A stretch of 64,000 nt of DNA, taken from the NCBI RefSeq assembly GCF_002238335.1, contig NZ_CP022347.1, positions 1,054,001-1,118,000 on the forward strand, given 5' to 3'. The position numbers and the translations under genes were made by a program. The notes below the pieces were generated by a model. The model had not been told where the DNA came from. It did no database searches and saw nothing but the letters and a program-made list of their open reading frames with translations. Source of the DNA: Campylobacter avium LMG 24591. GTDB lineage: Bacteria > Campylobacterota > Campylobacteria > Campylobacterales > Campylobacteraceae. How positions within the stretch are numbered: the stretch's first letter is position 1; every line of letters starts with the position of its first letter. Of the stretch, positions 1-9,794 are shown piece after piece.

Positions 1-442
1 TTTTCATAGCCGCTTTAGCTTCTAAATCAGCTTGCTTTTTCTTTAAAACCTCCCTTTTATCGTGCAAGGTTTTGCCTTTAGCCAGAGCAACTGTTATTTT
101 AGCCTTATTTTTTTTATTAAAATATAAATCAAGAGCCACTAAAGTAAAGCCTTGTTGGCTTACCTTGCCAAAGAGTTTATCAATCTCTTTTCTGTGCATT
201 AAAAGCTTTCTAGCGCCTCTTTCCTCGTGCTTATAGTACATATTTGTAGTGCTAAGATAAGATATGTGAGCATTTAGCAAGAAAAGTTCTCCTCTTATAA
301 TCCTTATAAAAGAATCCTTTAAATTCGCCCTACCCTGCCTTAAAGCCACAACCTCGCTGCCCTTAAGAACTATACCGGCTTCAAATTTATCAAAGATACT
401 GTAATCATGAAAGGCTTTTTTATTTCTAGCTATTATTTTCAT
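1..442 (-). CDS. smpB: SsrA-binding protein SmpB (3' end cut by window)
   Basis: SmpB binds tmRNA and delivers it to stalled ribosomes in trans-translation. The 147 visible codons start [14 protein letters not shown] and contain the family core [18 protein letters not shown] and the basic C-terminal part [10 protein letters not shown]. The family is about 150 residues long, so only a few codons and the stop are missing at the left edge. The ATG at 442 overlaps the ispE stop as ATGA, so the two are translationally coupled. It is the last visible gene of the minus-strand pyrB-to-smpB operon. Confidence 0.95.
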   Translation of the reverse strand, partial: MKIIARNKKAFHDYSIFDKFEAGIVLKGSEVVALRQGRANLKDSFIRIIRGELFLLNAHISYLSTTNMYYKHEERGARKLLMHRKEIDKLFGKVSQQGFTLVALDLYFNKKNKAKITVALAKGKTLHDKREVLKKKQADLEAKAAMK

Positions 443-1200
443 AAAATAACCTCAAAAACAGTCCCGCCGCTGCCGCTTAAGAAATACCCAGCACTCATAA
501 ATTCCTGCATTTTAGGATATAAACTTACACAAGGAGTAAACAAATCATTTAAAATCTTATTTTCAAAGCCAAAAAGCTCTCTTGTGCTTAAAGTTTCATA
601 CAGAGCTATAGTCTTTTTATCCGGCTTAAAAGCTAAATTTAATCTATCAAATTCCTTATAAACAAGATTTGTATCGCATTTTACCTCAGTGAATTTAAGT
701 CTTATTTTTGGTATATCATCACTAAATTCGCTTATAATTTCTCCGCACCCACCTACATTTGCACTCTTAAAGCCGCTTAGAAAAAAGGCCACATCAGAAC
801 CCAAACTAATAGAAAGCTTTATAAGCTCCTCTGTGCTTAGCTTTAGGTTTAAGCTTTCGTTTATCATCTTTAAAAATGTAGCACAGTTGCTACTTCCCCC
901 GCCAAGTCCGGCAAAAACAGGGATGTTTTTAACAAGTTTTAAACTATAAGTTTTAAAAAACTCCTCAAGCTCGTTTTTAAAGCCCTTGTTGCTCAATGCA
1001 GCATAAGCTTTATTTATAATATTATCCTTGCAAACAAAGTCAGTGATTATCTCAAAGCCCTCATTTTGCTTATCTTTTACAAAATAAAGCTCATCGTACA
1101 AATCATCTATCAAAACAAATCTAGAACTTAAAAGATGATAAGACCTTTCATCTTGTCCTAAAATTTTTAAAAAAGCATTTATCTTGGCGTGAGATTTCAT
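439..1200 (-). CDS. ispE: 4-diphosphocytidyl-2-C-methyl-D-erythritol kinase
   Basis: This cytoplasmic GHMP-family kinase phosphorylates CDP-methylerythritol in the non-mevalonate isoprenoid pathway. The 253-residue protein starts [13 protein letters not shown] with the substrate-site Lys near residue 6. It has the phosphate-binding motif GLGGGSSN at residues 98-105 and the C-terminal GHMP glycine motif [11 protein letters not shown]. The length is usual for epsilonproteobacterial IspE. The start overlaps the csrA stop by 4 bases and the stop overlaps smpB. No oddities. Confidence 0.95.
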   Translation of the reverse strand: MKSHAKINAFLKILGQDERSYHLLSSRFVLIDDLYDELYFVKDKQNEGFEIITDFVCKDNIINKAYAALSNKGFKNELEEFFKTYSLKLVKNIPVFAGLGGGSSNCATFLKMINESLNLKLSTEELIKLSISLGSDVAFFLSGFKSANVGGCGEIISEFSDDIPKIRLKFTEVKCDTNLVYKEFDRLNLAFKPDKKTIALYETLSTRELFGFENKILNDLFTPCVSLYPKMQEFMSAGYFLSGSGGTVFEVIL

Positions 1201-1424
1201 TTTTTTAAACGTTTGCTCAAATTATCTAGCTTAATATCCTTAGAAAGCTTTGAGTGCAAATTCTCATCTTTAATGTCATTTATAAGTTCCTTTCTAAGTA
1301 TAATGGAACTTTGCGGCGCTTTAATGCCTATTTTGGTATAAGCCTTGTTTGTTTGGATAATGGTGATTTCTATATCCTCACCAATCCTTATGCTCTCGTT
1401 TTCTTTTCTTGATAAAATCAACAT
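1197..1424 (-). CDS. csrA: carbon storage regulator CsrA
   Basis: CsrA is a small dimeric RNA-binding regulator that binds GGA motifs near ribosome-binding sites. In Campylobacter it controls flagellin and virulence-related translation and is antagonised by FliW. The 75-residue protein starts [15 protein letters not shown] and keeps the key residues L4, R6 and R44 (IILRKEL). The lysine-rich C-terminus is longer than the 61-residue E. coli protein, as usual in this class. It overlaps truB by 7 bases and ispE by 4 bases in the same operon. Confidence 0.95.
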   Translation of the reverse strand: MLILSRKENESIRIGEDIEITIIQTNKAYTKIGIKAPQSSIILRKELINDIKDENLHSKLSKDIKLDNLSKRLKK

Positions 1425-2236
1425 TTGCTAACCTTATTTAATATATAACTTATCTTAGAGTCCTTAAGCTCAATTATACTAAAATATTTATCACTCTCGA
1501 TAAAATACATAGCCTCATCCTTAAATTTCAAGTCCTCTAAACTAAGCTTTGAACCGTTTTCAAGTTTATTTATATCGTCTATATAATTTTTTTTTAAACA
1601 AAGATAATCAAGTATATTTAAATTTTTCTCATTTTCATACACAAAAGCACCCTCTTTTATCCTTTTAAGATGAGTAAGGGTTGCGTTGATATTTAATTCC
1701 TTTGCAAAAAGCTCACAATAAGAGCGTATATAAGCACCCTCACTAACTGTTAATCTTAAACTCAAAAAAGGATGAGCATAAGATAAAATTTCACAGTCGT
1801 AAATGTTCATTATGCAAGAATTTAGCTTTACTTCTTCATTTTTTCTAGCAAATTCATAAGCTCTTTTGCCATTTATCCTTTTTGCTGAAAAAGCAGGCGG
1901 TATGAAGCTTAACTCTCCTAAAAGCTTTGCTTTCACACTTTCAATCTCATCCTTGCTAACTTCTTTTATCTTTTCTATGCTTTGTATATTTTTATCATCT
2001 AGGCTAAGGGATTTCACGCCCAGCCACATAGTGCATTCATAAATTTTAGGAGCCTTGTTTAAAAAGCGAAAAAGCTTGGTAAAGCTTCCAAAAGCCACAA
2101 TCAAAGTACCTTGAGCAAAAGGGTCAAGCGTGCCAGCATAACCTGCCTTTTCAACCTTGTATCTTTTCTTAAGCCTTTGCAGGTAGTCGTTTGAGCTAAT
2201 ATCTCTTGGTTTATAGGCTACAAATAATTTATTCAT
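1418..2236 (-). CDS. truB: tRNA pseudouridine(55) synthase
   Basis: TruB makes pseudouridine 55 in the T loop of tRNAs. I place the start at the ATG at 2236 ([15 protein letters not shown]), which overlaps the uvrD stop as ATGA. A longer in-frame start at 2302 would lie inside uvrD and adds residues with no family match. The 272-residue product has the catalytic Asp at residue 38 in [12 protein letters not shown] and a C-terminal tail that is divergent, as usual in Campylobacter. Confidence 0.95.
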   Translation of the reverse strand: MNKLFVAYKPRDISSNDYLQRLKKRYKVEKAGYAGTLDPFAQGTLIVAFGSFTKLFRFLNKAPKIYECTMWLGVKSLSLDDKNIQSIEKIKEVSKDEIESVKAKLLGELSFIPPAFSAKRINGKRAYEFARKNEEVKLNSCIMNIYDCEILSYAHPFLSLRLTVSEGAYIRSYCELFAKELNINATLTHLKRIKEGAFVYENEKNLNILDYLCLKKNYIDDINKLENGSKLSLEDLKFKDEAMYFIESDKYFSIIELKDSKISYILNKVSKC

Positions 2237-4281
2237 ATTCTCGTTACAAAGGAGGATAAAATGCTTCTTTGAATGCCGCCAAAGCTTATGTCTAGTTTGC
2301 ATTCTTGAGCGGCATTTTCTTTTGTTACATTTAAAACTCTACCTATGCCAAAAATTTTATGTTTCACCAAATCGCCCTTTTTAAAATCCCCTTTATTAAC
2401 ATCAGCCTTTAAAGCCAATTCATCCAAAAATATACTAGGGGCTTCCACCATAGCACTTTTGGCGCTTCTGTATTCAACCCTGCTTAAATAAAGCCTTTTT
2501 TTAGCCCTTGTTATGGCCACATAAGCAAGCCTTCTCTCCTCTTCATTGCTAGTATGTATGGGGAAATTTCCATTCTCAAGACCTACGATAAAGACAACAT
2601 CAAATTCAAGCCCCTTGCTCGCATGCACGCTCATAAGATACACGCAGTTTTCATCATCGCTCATAGCATCTTGCTCACTTTGCAAGGAAAAATCACTAAG
2701 CAAATCATTTAAACTTGTGTAATTATTCTTAGCTATGGCCGCTTTCATTTCATTATATAGCAGTTTTAAATTCTCTTTTTTATAATCCTCATCATAACAA
2801 GCAGATAAGGCAAAAACACTTTCTAAGCCGTCTATGATGGAACTTAGTTCGCAAGCTTGCAAGGACAAAATACTAGAGGCAAAGTTTTCTAGCTTCTTGC
2901 ACAGCTCATCCGTAAAAAGTCGGTTTTGCACGCAGTAAGAAATAGCCTCAAATAAAGAACTTTTGTTTAAGGAAGCATGGTGTTGTAATTTAGCAATAAA
3001 GGCCTTGCCAAGACCTCGCTTTGGCTTGTTAATTATGCGCAAGAAAGAATAATCATCATCTGTGTTTGATATAAATCTAAGATAAGAAATAGCGTCTTTT
3101 ATCTCCATTCTTTCGTGAAATTTAATACCACTTAGAACCTTATAAGATATTTTTTGCTTTCTAAATTCATTATCTATAAGGCTTGATAGTATATTTCTGC
3201 GGTATAAAATAGCTATCTCACTAGCCCTGGTTCCAAGAGCTAATTCCTTTTTAACAAGCTGTGCGATTTCAAAGGCTTCGCTTCTATCATCATCAAAAGA
3301 TAAAAGCCTTATATCCTCGCCCTCCTCTTTGGTGCTAATTAGTGTCTTGCCGTGCCTTTGGGTATTGTGCGAAATCAAAGCATTCGCAGCGGCTAAAATT
3401 TTAGCACTTGAGCGGTAATTATGCTCTAGTTTTATAATCTTTGCGTCCTTAAAATCCTTGCTGAAATTTAAGATATTTTCTATCCTTGCCCCACGCCAAG
3501 AATAAATGCTTTGGTCATCATCACCCACAACGCATAAATTTGAATGCTCCTTGCAAAGCAGTTTTAAAATTTCAAGCTGCAAGGTATTTGTGTCTTGATA
3601 CTCATCAACAGTTATGTAATTATAAAGCCTGCTTTGCTCTTTTGCGAAATTCTCATCTTTTTTCAAAAGCTCATAACTTAAAAGCAACAAATCATCAAAA
3701 TCTAAAAAAGCGTATTTTTTCAAACTATCTTGATATAGTTTATAAATTTTTACAAGCTTTTCATTTTCAATTTTCACATCGCCAAGTTCTATATATTTTT
3801 TATTTTCATCAAGCATATTATAAGCATCATCAACGGTAAGCAAGCTATTTTTAAAATTTGAAATCGCGTCACAGGCTAGACTTGGACTTATTTTTAGCTC
3901 AGAATCTATCAAATCCTTAACGATTTTCTTGCTATCATCGCTATCAATTACCTTAAAATTATTAGCAAAGCCTAATTTTTCTATATGAAGCTTTAAAAAC
4001 AAAAGCCCAAATCTATGAAAAGTGCAAAGCAAAGGCTGATAATTTGTGTTGTTTTTAAGCAAGGCAAAGGCTCTATTTCTCATGGTATAAGCAGCTTTGT
4101 TTGTAAAGGTAAGGGTTAGGGTGTTGCTTGGATGAATTCCAACCTCACCTATTAAATACGCTAATCTTGTAGTTATAGTCTTAGTCTTGCCAGAACCCGC
4201 CCCAGCAAGGATTAACAAAGCTCCGTCTATGTGCGAGGCGGCCTGCTGCTGGGCCTCATTTAAGGAAGAAAAAATGCTCAT
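2233..4281 (-). CDS. uvrD: UvrD/Rep-type superfamily 1 DNA helicase
   Basis: This is a 3'-5' ATP-dependent helicase for repair and replication restart. All SF1A motifs are visible in the 682 residues: Walker A AGAGSGKT near 26-33, motif II DEYQDT, motif [16 protein letters not shown], the NYRSS motif, motif [14 protein letters not shown] and motif [11 protein letters not shown]. The C-terminus has a short Tudor-like segment ([12 protein letters not shown]) as in PcrA/UvrD. The stop overlaps truB and the start overlaps the next upstream gene by 4 bases. The name UvrD versus Rep/PcrA cannot be settled from sequence alone. Confidence 0.93.
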   Translation of the reverse strand: MSIFSSLNEAQQQAASHIDGALLILAGAGSGKTKTITTRLAYLIGEVGIHPSNTLTLTFTNKAAYTMRNRAFALLKNNTNYQPLLCTFHRFGLLFLKLHIEKLGFANNFKVIDSDDSKKIVKDLIDSELKISPSLACDAISNFKNSLLTVDDAYNMLDENKKYIELGDVKIENEKLVKIYKLYQDSLKKYAFLDFDDLLLLSYELLKKDENFAKEQSRLYNYITVDEYQDTNTLQLEILKLLCKEHSNLCVVGDDDQSIYSWRGARIENILNFSKDFKDAKIIKLEHNYRSSAKILAAANALISHNTQRHGKTLISTKEEGEDIRLLSFDDDRSEAFEIAQLVKKELALGTRASEIAILYRRNILSSLIDNEFRKQKISYKVLSGIKFHERMEIKDAISYLRFISNTDDDYSFLRIINKPKRGLGKAFIAKLQHHASLNKSSLFEAISYCVQNRLFTDELCKKLENFASSILSLQACELSSIIDGLESVFALSACYDEDYKKENLKLLYNEMKAAIAKNNYTSLNDLLSDFSLQSEQDAMSDDENCVYLMSVHASKGLEFDVVFIVGLENGNFPIHTSNEEERRLAYVAITRAKKRLYLSRVEYRSAKSAMVEAPSIFLDELALKADVNKGDFKKGDLVKHKIFGIGRVLNVTKENAAQECKLDISFGGIQRSILSSFVTRI

Positions 4282-4718
4282 TTTTTTATAAGGTCTCGAT
4301 TTTTAGCATTTTTTAAAAGCATTTCTATAGAGCTTTTTAAAGGGTCCTCGGCCTCTTCATTATGATAATAAGATGGATTTATAAAAACAATATCTCTTTG
4401 AATTTGAATTTTATGCAAGGCCTCAAGCTTAACAGTTACGCAAGTAGTGAAATTATCAGGACCAAAGCCAGCGTAAAAGCTCATAAGCTTATCATTTAAA
4501 TTCACCGATTCTACACTGTAATCAGATATATAAAACATAATATAAGATAAGCTGCTATCTATATAAGAATCGGGCAGCTTGGGCTCATAACTTACAAAAC
4601 GAGTGTCACAGACTATTTGAAAATGCTCTGATTTTGAAATTAAAAGCTGTAAAACTTCATAACAGTGCTTTTTCATTACTTTTTTAAAATCTGCTTTTTC
4701 AAACAAAAATTCATTCAT
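4278..4718 (-). CDS. conserved hypothetical protein between uvrD and pepF
   Basis: This 146-residue acidic protein has no domain I recognise. It has no signal peptide or membrane segment, so it is probably cytosolic. It overlaps uvrD and pepF by 4 bases on each side, so it belongs to the operon. A gene of similar size occupies this spot in C. jejuni as I remember it (Cj1100). Function unknown. Confidence 0.85.
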   Translation of the reverse strand: MNEFLFEKADFKKVMKKHCYEVLQLLISKSEHFQIVCDTRFVSYEPKLPDSYIDSSLSYIMFYISDYSVESVNLNDKLMSFYAGFGPDNFTTCVTVKLEALHKIQIQRDIVFINPSYYHNEEAEDPLKSSIEMLLKNAKNRDLIKK

Positions 4719-6433
4719 ATCTTAAACCTTAAAAACTCATCTACTAAATTTTGAATTTCTAAAATTCCTATTTTCCAAAACTTCTCATCATCCACATTAA
4801 AACCAAATTTAGCAATCAACTCAGCCGGAGACTTGCTGCCGCCACTACTAAGCATATCTATGTAAAGACCTGTGAAATTATCAAGTTTTTTACTCTTATA
4901 AAGCCCATAAAGTGCTAAAACCAAAAGTTGCGCATAAGAATAAGCATAGCAGTAAAACGGACTATGTATAAAATGCGGTATATAAGACCACCAATACTTA
5001 TAATTATCGCTAAGACTTAAACTATCTTGAAACATCTTTTTTGATTCTTTAAGCCAAATGCTATTTATCTCATCCACGCTTAATTCTGCGTCCTTAGCAT
5101 GTATAATTCTCTCAAAGGTAGTAAAATTAATCTGTCTAAACAAGGTAGCAAAAATATCCTCTATCTTGCTAGCATAAAGCCCTAAAAGTTCTTCATTTTT
5201 CAAATTTTTCTTGACATAGTCAAAAACAAGCATTTCAGCAAAAACCGAAGCTGTTTCGGCTGTGGTTAAAGGCGTATCTTGATTTAAAAAAGATACCTTG
5301 TAGGATAATTTTTGATGTATGCTATGACCTAGTTCGTGTGCTAGCGTAAATAAATCTCTTCTTTTGTCAGTATAGTTTAAAAGCACATAAGGATGAGCTT
5401 TCTTAGTGGTTGAGTGCGAAAAGGCACCGCCTCTTTTGTTGTTTGCAGGATATACATCTATCCAATGCTCGTCAAAAGCTTGTTTAGCAATATCAGAAAA
5501 CAAAGGGGAAAAAGCCTCAAAGGCCTTTAAAACTATATCTTTTGCCTCATCAAATTTGATATTTAAATCCTTGCCAAGCGGGGCGTATCTGTCATAATCT
5601 TTTAATTCTTTAAAGCCCAAAAGCTCTTTCTTTTTCTTATAATACTTAGCAACTATACTGAAATTTGCTTCGCTTGTTTTTATAAGAGCATCAACGCTTT
5701 TTCTTGAAATTTGATTGCTTATATGTCTAAAGCTTTCAGCATCCTCATAGGCTCTTAAAGTGCTTTTTACTCTTAATTCTTTTCTTATGGTATTTAGTAT
5801 GTAGGCAAGTAATTTTGAGTTCTTTTTTAGTTTTTTACTAAAATTCTTGGCAGCCCTTTTTCTTTCGCTTCTATCCTTGCTATAAAGCTTACTTAAAATT
5901 TCTTCTATGCCTAGCTTTTTTCCTTCAAATTTAACCTTAAGTTCAGTCAAGCTCTCATCAAAAAGTCTTGCAAAGGCGTCAGCACCGGTGCTTGATAAAT
6001 AAAGCATTATCCTTTCTTCTTGCTTTGAAAGCCTATGTTTTTTATCTTTTAACAAATTTGAAAGATAAAAGGAATAATCTTTATTTTCATCTATCAGCTT
6101 TTTGCTAAATTCATCATCTAAGGCACAAAACTCAAGCTCGAAAAAAAGTAAATTTTCCTCTATGATTTTGCATTCTTCCTCGCATTTTGCATAAAAAGCA
6201 CCTTGAGTTGTATCGCTAGCAAAGCTTAAAAATGCGTAACTCATTATGTGGGATACTTCTTGCAAAAGATCCTCGTATTCTTTTATGCACTCAGCAAAAT
6301 TGGACACATCTTTTAATTTATTTTCATACTTATTTCTAAAAGCTAGACTGGATTTTGTTAAAAGCTTGATAGAACTTTCTACAAGCTCATCATTTTCAAA
6401 CAAATCTTTTAAATTCCACTTCAAAGCGCTCAT
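4715..6433 (-). CDS. pepF: oligoendopeptidase F, M3 family
   Basis: This is a cytosolic zinc metallopeptidase that trims short peptides. The 572-residue protein has the zinc-binding HELGH (in TLAHELGHSIHQ, near residue 365) followed by the downstream glutamate helix TTAETASVFAEMLVFD, which supplies the third ligand. The active-site His/Tyr region is present near YKYWWSYIPHF. The ATG at 6433 shares one base with the pyrB stop (TAATG), indicating coupling. The length fits the clade. Confidence 0.93.
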   Translation of the reverse strand: MSALKWNLKDLFENDELVESSIKLLTKSSLAFRNKYENKLKDVSNFAECIKEYEDLLQEVSHIMSYAFLSFASDTTQGAFYAKCEEECKIIEENLLFFELEFCALDDEFSKKLIDENKDYSFYLSNLLKDKKHRLSKQEERIMLYLSSTGADAFARLFDESLTELKVKFEGKKLGIEEILSKLYSKDRSERKRAAKNFSKKLKKNSKLLAYILNTIRKELRVKSTLRAYEDAESFRHISNQISRKSVDALIKTSEANFSIVAKYYKKKKELLGFKELKDYDRYAPLGKDLNIKFDEAKDIVLKAFEAFSPLFSDIAKQAFDEHWIDVYPANNKRGGAFSHSTTKKAHPYVLLNYTDKRRDLFTLAHELGHSIHQKLSYKVSFLNQDTPLTTAETASVFAEMLVFDYVKKNLKNEELLGLYASKIEDIFATLFRQINFTTFERIIHAKDAELSVDEINSIWLKESKKMFQDSLSLSDNYKYWWSYIPHFIHSPFYCYAYSYAQLLVLALYGLYKSKKLDNFTGLYIDMLSSGGSKSPAELIAKFGFNVDDEKFWKIGILEIQNLVDEFLRFKI

Positions 6434-7317
6434 TACCTTTCCTCGCCTAATATAAGTTTTAATAAAACAGCCATTCTAATGGCAACTCCGTTGCTAACCT
6501 GTTTTAAAACAAGACATCTTTTATCTGCTAAAACCTCATCGCTAATGTCTATATTTCTATGAACGGGGCCTGGATGTAGAACTATTAAATTCTTATCTTT
6601 AATCAAGTCTTTATTTATACAAAAATCATTTGCATAATCCTTTAAAGAACCATAAATTTGCTTTTGATGTCTTTCTGTTTGAGTTCTTAAGGATATGATA
6701 ATATCGGCGTGCTCAACGGCTTCTTTGATATTATAAGTTTTTTTAATGTCTAAATTTGGCATAAAATGTGGTGGCGCAACAAGGCTTATGTCAAGATTGA
6801 AACGAGTTAAAAGTTCTATATTTGAGGCGGCTACTCTTGAATTTTTAATATCTCCTACGATTAAAACTCTTTTTCCCTCAACATCTGCTTTAAAATGCTC
6901 ATAAATGGTAAATAAATCAAGCAAAGCCTGCGTTGGATGTGCGTGCTTGCCGTCCCCTCCGTTTAAAACAGGACAATTCACATACCTAGCCAAAGACTCC
7001 GGAACTCCTGAGTGCTGATGTCTAACAACAATGGCATTTGGATTCATAGCGTCTAAATTCGCAGCAGTATCATAAAGCGTTTCGCCCTTGCTAGAACTAG
7101 ACCTTGATACATCAAGCCTTAATACCTTTGCGTCAAGCCTCTTTGCCGCTGTTTCAAAAGACGATAAAGTTCTAGTTGAATTTTCAAAAAAAATGGTAGT
7201 GATACTCTTGCCCTTAAGTAGAGTTCTAGGCTTTTCGTCCAAAAATTCTCTAGCCTTAGAAAAAACTTCTAAAATTTCATCCTTGCTTAAATCCTTAGTG
7301 CTTATAAGGTGTCTCAT
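6433..7317 (-). CDS. pyrB: aspartate carbamoyltransferase catalytic subunit
   Basis: PyrB condenses carbamoyl phosphate with aspartate in de novo pyrimidine synthesis. The 294-residue protein has the carbamoyl-phosphate motif STRT at residues 47-50, the [12 protein letters not shown] segment, and the C-terminal [13 protein letters not shown] loop. No pyrI regulatory gene is adjacent, as usual in epsilonproteobacteria. It is the first gene of the operon that runs to smpB. The 109 bases upstream are the likely promoter region. Confidence 0.95.
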   Translation of the reverse strand: MRHLISTKDLSKDEILEVFSKAREFLDEKPRTLLKGKSITTIFFENSTRTLSSFETAAKRLDAKVLRLDVSRSSSSKGETLYDTAANLDAMNPNAIVVRHQHSGVPESLARYVNCPVLNGGDGKHAHPTQALLDLFTIYEHFKADVEGKRVLIVGDIKNSRVAASNIELLTRFNLDISLVAPPHFMPNLDIKKTYNIKEAVEHADIIISLRTQTERHQKQIYGSLKDYANDFCINKDLIKDKNLIVLHPGPVHRNIDISDEVLADKRCLVLKQVSNGVAIRMAVLLKLILGEER

Positions 7318-7426
7318 GATAACTCCTAAAGCCTGAATTCTAGCAAAGTAAAGGTTATAAAAATATAAAATACTAGAAAATCAAATCCCTTGCGATTAAA
7401 CCTAAGATGAAATTTCACAGCTAATT

Positions 7427-7636
7427 TCAAGAGTTTTCTTTTCTTACCTTTGTTATGCTTTTGCCACCTAAGCCGTAGTTATCAGTGTCTATTTCATCTA
7501 TGATTACAACTGTTGAAGCCTTGTTTTTATTTAAAACTCTAGCAAGAAGCTCTGTAACTCCTGCTATCAACTCCTCTTTTTGCTTTGTTGTGGGCTCGCC
7601 GTTTTCCTTTGTGATACGAATATTAACAAAAGGCAT
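7427..7636 (-). CDS. 4-oxalocrotonate tautomerase family protein
   Basis: Members of this family use the N-terminal proline, exposed after Met removal, as catalytic base. The start at 7636 gives MPFVNIRITKENG with Pro at position 2, and AGGAG lies 6 bases upstream. An upstream ATG at 7651 would bury the proline and is rejected. The product is 69 residues, the usual length, with the family Arg near residue 10. The physiological substrate in Campylobacter is not known. It stands alone between pyrB and arsB. Confidence 0.9.
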   Translation of the reverse strand: MPFVNIRITKENGEPTTKQKEELIAGVTELLARVLNKNKASTVVIIDEIDTDNYGLGGKSITKVRKENS

Positions 7637-7772
7637 AAATTCTCCTATCAAGTGTTTAATAAATTCTAAAAGATAAATTCTTAAAAATGCTATAAACTAA
7701 AGCTCTTTACTAAGTAAAAATCAGCGTAACTTTCGTTCAAATTCACATCATCCTTAAAATTTACCTTAAAAT

Positions 7773-9041
7773 TTAAGCCAGTAAAAATACGCTAAGGCTT
7801 AGTCCTAGCAAAGAAGCACACAAAACAAAAAAGGTGATAAAAAATGAAAATGCTATGTATTTTAAAAAAGAAATTTTTATGCCATATCTAGCAAGGGAAT
7901 GAAGCCAAAGCAAGGTTGCTAGTGATCCTATGGGCGTGAATTTTGAGCCTATATTGCAGGCTAAAAGATTAGCATAGGCTAGTATTTTTGTCCGAGCTTC
8001 ATCCAAGTTAAAAGAGCTTAAGGCAAGATCGCCTAAGAAAACTGCGGGTAAATTATTTGCAAAACTAGAAGCAAAGGCTGAAAAAAAGCCCACAGAAAAG
8101 ATTTGCAAAAATAAAGAACTATCTTTTAAAGGTGCAAAAATGCCTGATAAAAGCTCTAAAAGTCCGGCATTTTTAAGAGTAAAAACCACCACAAACAAGC
8201 CCAAAGAAAATGCTAGCACCGAAAAAGGAGCTTGCTTTACAAAGGAAACAAGGCTAAATTTCTTTGATAAAAAAGCATAAACAAAGGCTATAAAAGAGGC
8301 GATAAGCAAGCTAATATAAAGCTTTAGCAAGGATAAAAATAAAAATATTAGTAAAAATACTAGCAAAGCGTAACAAAAAACTATATCTTTTTTCTTTACT
8401 CCTGCTAATTTTGCATTAAAATACAAATACCTAGGCAGCTTTTTTCTAAAGGGCAAATAGGCTAAAAGCAAAAAAGCTAGTATGGCAAAAAGCTGTGGCG
8501 CAAGCATAAAAAACGTAAATTCTAACAAGGCTATGTCAAAAATCTTTGCTGTTATGATGTTTGTTAAATTTGAAAAGATAAATAAATTCGAGGCAAAATC
8601 GCTTAAAAAGCTAAGGCAAAGTAGAAAAAATATCAAAGAGGCCTTGTCCTTTTTAAAGAATTTAGAATTTGAAAAAAGTATATAAATGATAGGCGTTAAA
8701 ACCAAGATAGCTCCGTCATTTGCAAATACAAAGCTAACAAAGGAAGTTAAAATACTTAAAAGCAAAAAAAATGAAAAAGATGAGATTTTTTTAAAGGCTA
8801 TAAAAGAGGCTAAATGCGCAAAAAAGCCAAGTTTATCAAAACTCATGCTTAAAAGTATGAGCGCTAGTAAAGCCACTGTGCTATCAGTAACTATGCTAAA
8901 AACAAAGATAATATCGTCAAAACTAAGCAAGGATAAAATATATGCCAAAAAGGCAAAAAGCACGGAGCTAAACCAGATAGGCAAAGAAAAAGGACGGATG
9001 TATATAAAAAGCATACAAGCTATAAAGAGTAAATAAGCCAT
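7773..9041 (-). CDS. arsB: ArsB/NhaD-type inner-membrane permease
   Basis: This 422-residue protein is almost entirely hydrophobic, with about 11-12 predicted membrane helices. It carries FVFANDGAILVLTPI near residue 105 and ASSFANNLPAVFLGDLAL in the second half, which match the repeated halves of ArsB arsenite pumps and the wider NhaD/citrate superfamily. The likely role is arsenite or anion export. No arsR or arsC lies next to it, so the substrate is inferred. The start at 9041 lies 18 bases from the tRNA cluster. Confidence 0.8.
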   Translation of the reverse strand: MAYLLFIACMLFIYIRPFSLPIWFSSVLFAFLAYILSLLSFDDIIFVFSIVTDSTVALLALILLSMSFDKLGFFAHLASFIAFKKISSFSFFLLLSILTSFVSFVFANDGAILVLTPIIYILFSNSKFFKKDKASLIFFLLCLSFLSDFASNLFIFSNLTNIITAKIFDIALLEFTFFMLAPQLFAILAFLLLAYLPFRKKLPRYLYFNAKLAGVKKKDIVFCYALLVFLLIFLFLSLLKLYISLLIASFIAFVYAFLSKKFSLVSFVKQAPFSVLAFSLGLFVVVFTLKNAGLLELLSGIFAPLKDSSLFLQIFSVGFFSAFASSFANNLPAVFLGDLALSSFNLDEARTKILAYANLLACNIGSKFTPIGSLATLLWLHSLARYGIKISFLKYIAFSFFITFFVLCASLLGLSLSVFLLA

Positions 9042-9058
9042 TAAAAACTTTTCTAAAG

Positions 9059-9134
9059 TGGTGTCCCCTGTTGGATTCGAACCAACGGCCCCCTCCTTAA
9101 AAGGGAGATGCTCTACCGGCTGAGCTAAGGAGAC
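9059..9134 (-). tRNA. tRNA-Lys (TTT)
   Basis: A 76-nt cloverleaf with encoded CCA and anticodon TTT in a loop closed by a CTCCC/GGGAG-type stem. It is the last of the eight-gene tRNA run and is nearly identical to the copy at 9653-9728. Confidence 0.95.
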
Positions 9135-9142
9135 TTACAAAA

Positions 9143-9219
9143 TGGCGCAGCGGACGGGGCTCGAACCCGCGACCTCCGCCGTGACAGGGCGGCATTCTAA
9201 CCAGCTGAACTACCGCTGC
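9143..9219 (-). tRNA. tRNA-Asp (GTC)
   Basis: A 77-nt cloverleaf with encoded CCA and anticodon loop CTGTCAC. It is identical to the copy at 9483-9559. Confidence 0.95.
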
Positions 9220-9229
9220 AACATTTTAA

Positions 9230-9305
9230 TGGTGGTCGCTATAAGACTCGAACTTATGACATCCACCTTGTAAGGGTGGCGCTCTACCAACTGAGCTAAG
9301 CGACC
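9230..9305 (-). tRNA. tRNA-Val (TAC)
   Basis: A 76-nt cloverleaf with encoded CCA and anticodon TAC. It is identical to the copy at 9570-9645. Confidence 0.95.
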
Positions 9306-9312
9306 AAGAAAA

Positions 9313-9388
9313 TGGCGACCCCTAGAGGATTTGAACCTCTGTTACCAAACAGAGAGAATGGTGTCCTGGGCCACTAGACGAAAGGGTC
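9313..9388 (-). tRNA. tRNA-Glu-like gene with abnormal anticodon arm
   Basis: The acceptor stem (GACCCTT/AGGGGTC with a G-T pair), D arm, T arm and encoded CCA are normal and match tRNA-Glu. The anticodon arm reads CCATT, loop CTCTCTG, TTTGG. Only three of five stem pairs form, and two T-T mismatches close the loop. Taken literally the anticodon is CTC (Glu). It may be a poorly folding minor tRNA or a decaying copy. I see no other tRNA-Glu in this window. Confidence 0.6.
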
Positions 9389-9398
9389 TAATCCCAAA

Positions 9399-9474
9399 TG
9401 GTGTCCCCTGTTGGGATCGAACCAACGACCACCTGATTAAGAGTCAGATGCTCTACCAGCTGAGCTAAGGAGAC
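9399..9474 (-). tRNA. tRNA-Lys (CTT)
   Basis: A 76-nt cloverleaf with encoded CCA. The anticodon loop CTCTTAA gives anticodon CTT. The stem TCTGA/TCAGG is well formed with one G-T pair. The acceptor and T arms match the Lys-TTT copies, so it looks like a diverged duplicate that reads AAG codons. From memory, Campylobacter genomes usually carry only Lys-TTT. Confidence 0.9.
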
Positions 9475-9482
9475 TTAAAAAA

Positions 9483-9559
9483 TGGCGCAGCGGACGGGGC
9501 TCGAACCCGCGACCTCCGCCGTGACAGGGCGGCATTCTAACCAGCTGAACTACCGCTGC
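9483..9559 (-). tRNA. tRNA-Asp (GTC), second copy
   Basis: Identical to the tRNA-Asp at 9143-9219. It is part of a duplicated Val-Asp block. Confidence 0.95.
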
Positions 9560-9569
9560 AACATTTTAA

Positions 9570-9645
9570 TGGTGGTCGCTATAAGACTCGAACTTATGAC
9601 ATCCACCTTGTAAGGGTGGCGCTCTACCAACTGAGCTAAGCGACC
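9570..9645 (-). tRNA. tRNA-Val (TAC), second copy
   Basis: Identical to the tRNA-Val at 9230-9305. It is part of a duplicated Val-Asp block. Confidence 0.95.
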
Positions 9646-9652
9646 GAAAAAA

Positions 9653-9728
9653 TGGTGTCCCCTGTTGGATTCGAACCAACGGCCCCCTCCTTAAAAGGGA
9701 GATGCTCTACCGGCTGAGCTAAGGAGAC
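9653..9728 (-). tRNA. tRNA-Lys (TTT), second copy
   Basis: A 76-nt cloverleaf with anticodon TTT and encoded CCA. It is the first gene of the cluster in the direction of transcription. Confidence 0.95.
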
Positions 9729-9764
9729 TTACAAAAATAGTGCAATTTTTAAAAACAAGTCGTG

Positions 9765-9794
9765 ATTATGCCAAATTTAATTACACTTTGTCAA
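9765..9794 (-). promoter_or_regulatory. sigma70-type promoter of the tRNA cluster
   Basis: On the minus strand TTGACA lies at 9789-9794 and CATAAT at 9765-9770, 18 bases apart. The -10 is about 36 bases upstream of the first tRNA-Lys. A consensus -35 is unusual for Campylobacter mRNA promoters and fits a strong stable-RNA promoter. Confidence 0.65.

Noticed and set aside
439-949. Plus-strand open frames opposite ispE
   Set aside because: They are antisense to a clear conserved gene and show no family features or ribosome-binding sites.
7689-7772. A minus-strand frame after arsB that reads like a protein end (FKDDVNLNESYADFYLVKSF)
   Set aside because: It is under 30 codons, has no start and no recognisable family; it may be a relic, but evidence is too thin for a feature.
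9059-9728. The tRNA repeats as an integron or prophage attachment array
   Set aside because: All repeats are accounted for by complete tRNA genes; no integrase or foreign genes lie next to them.
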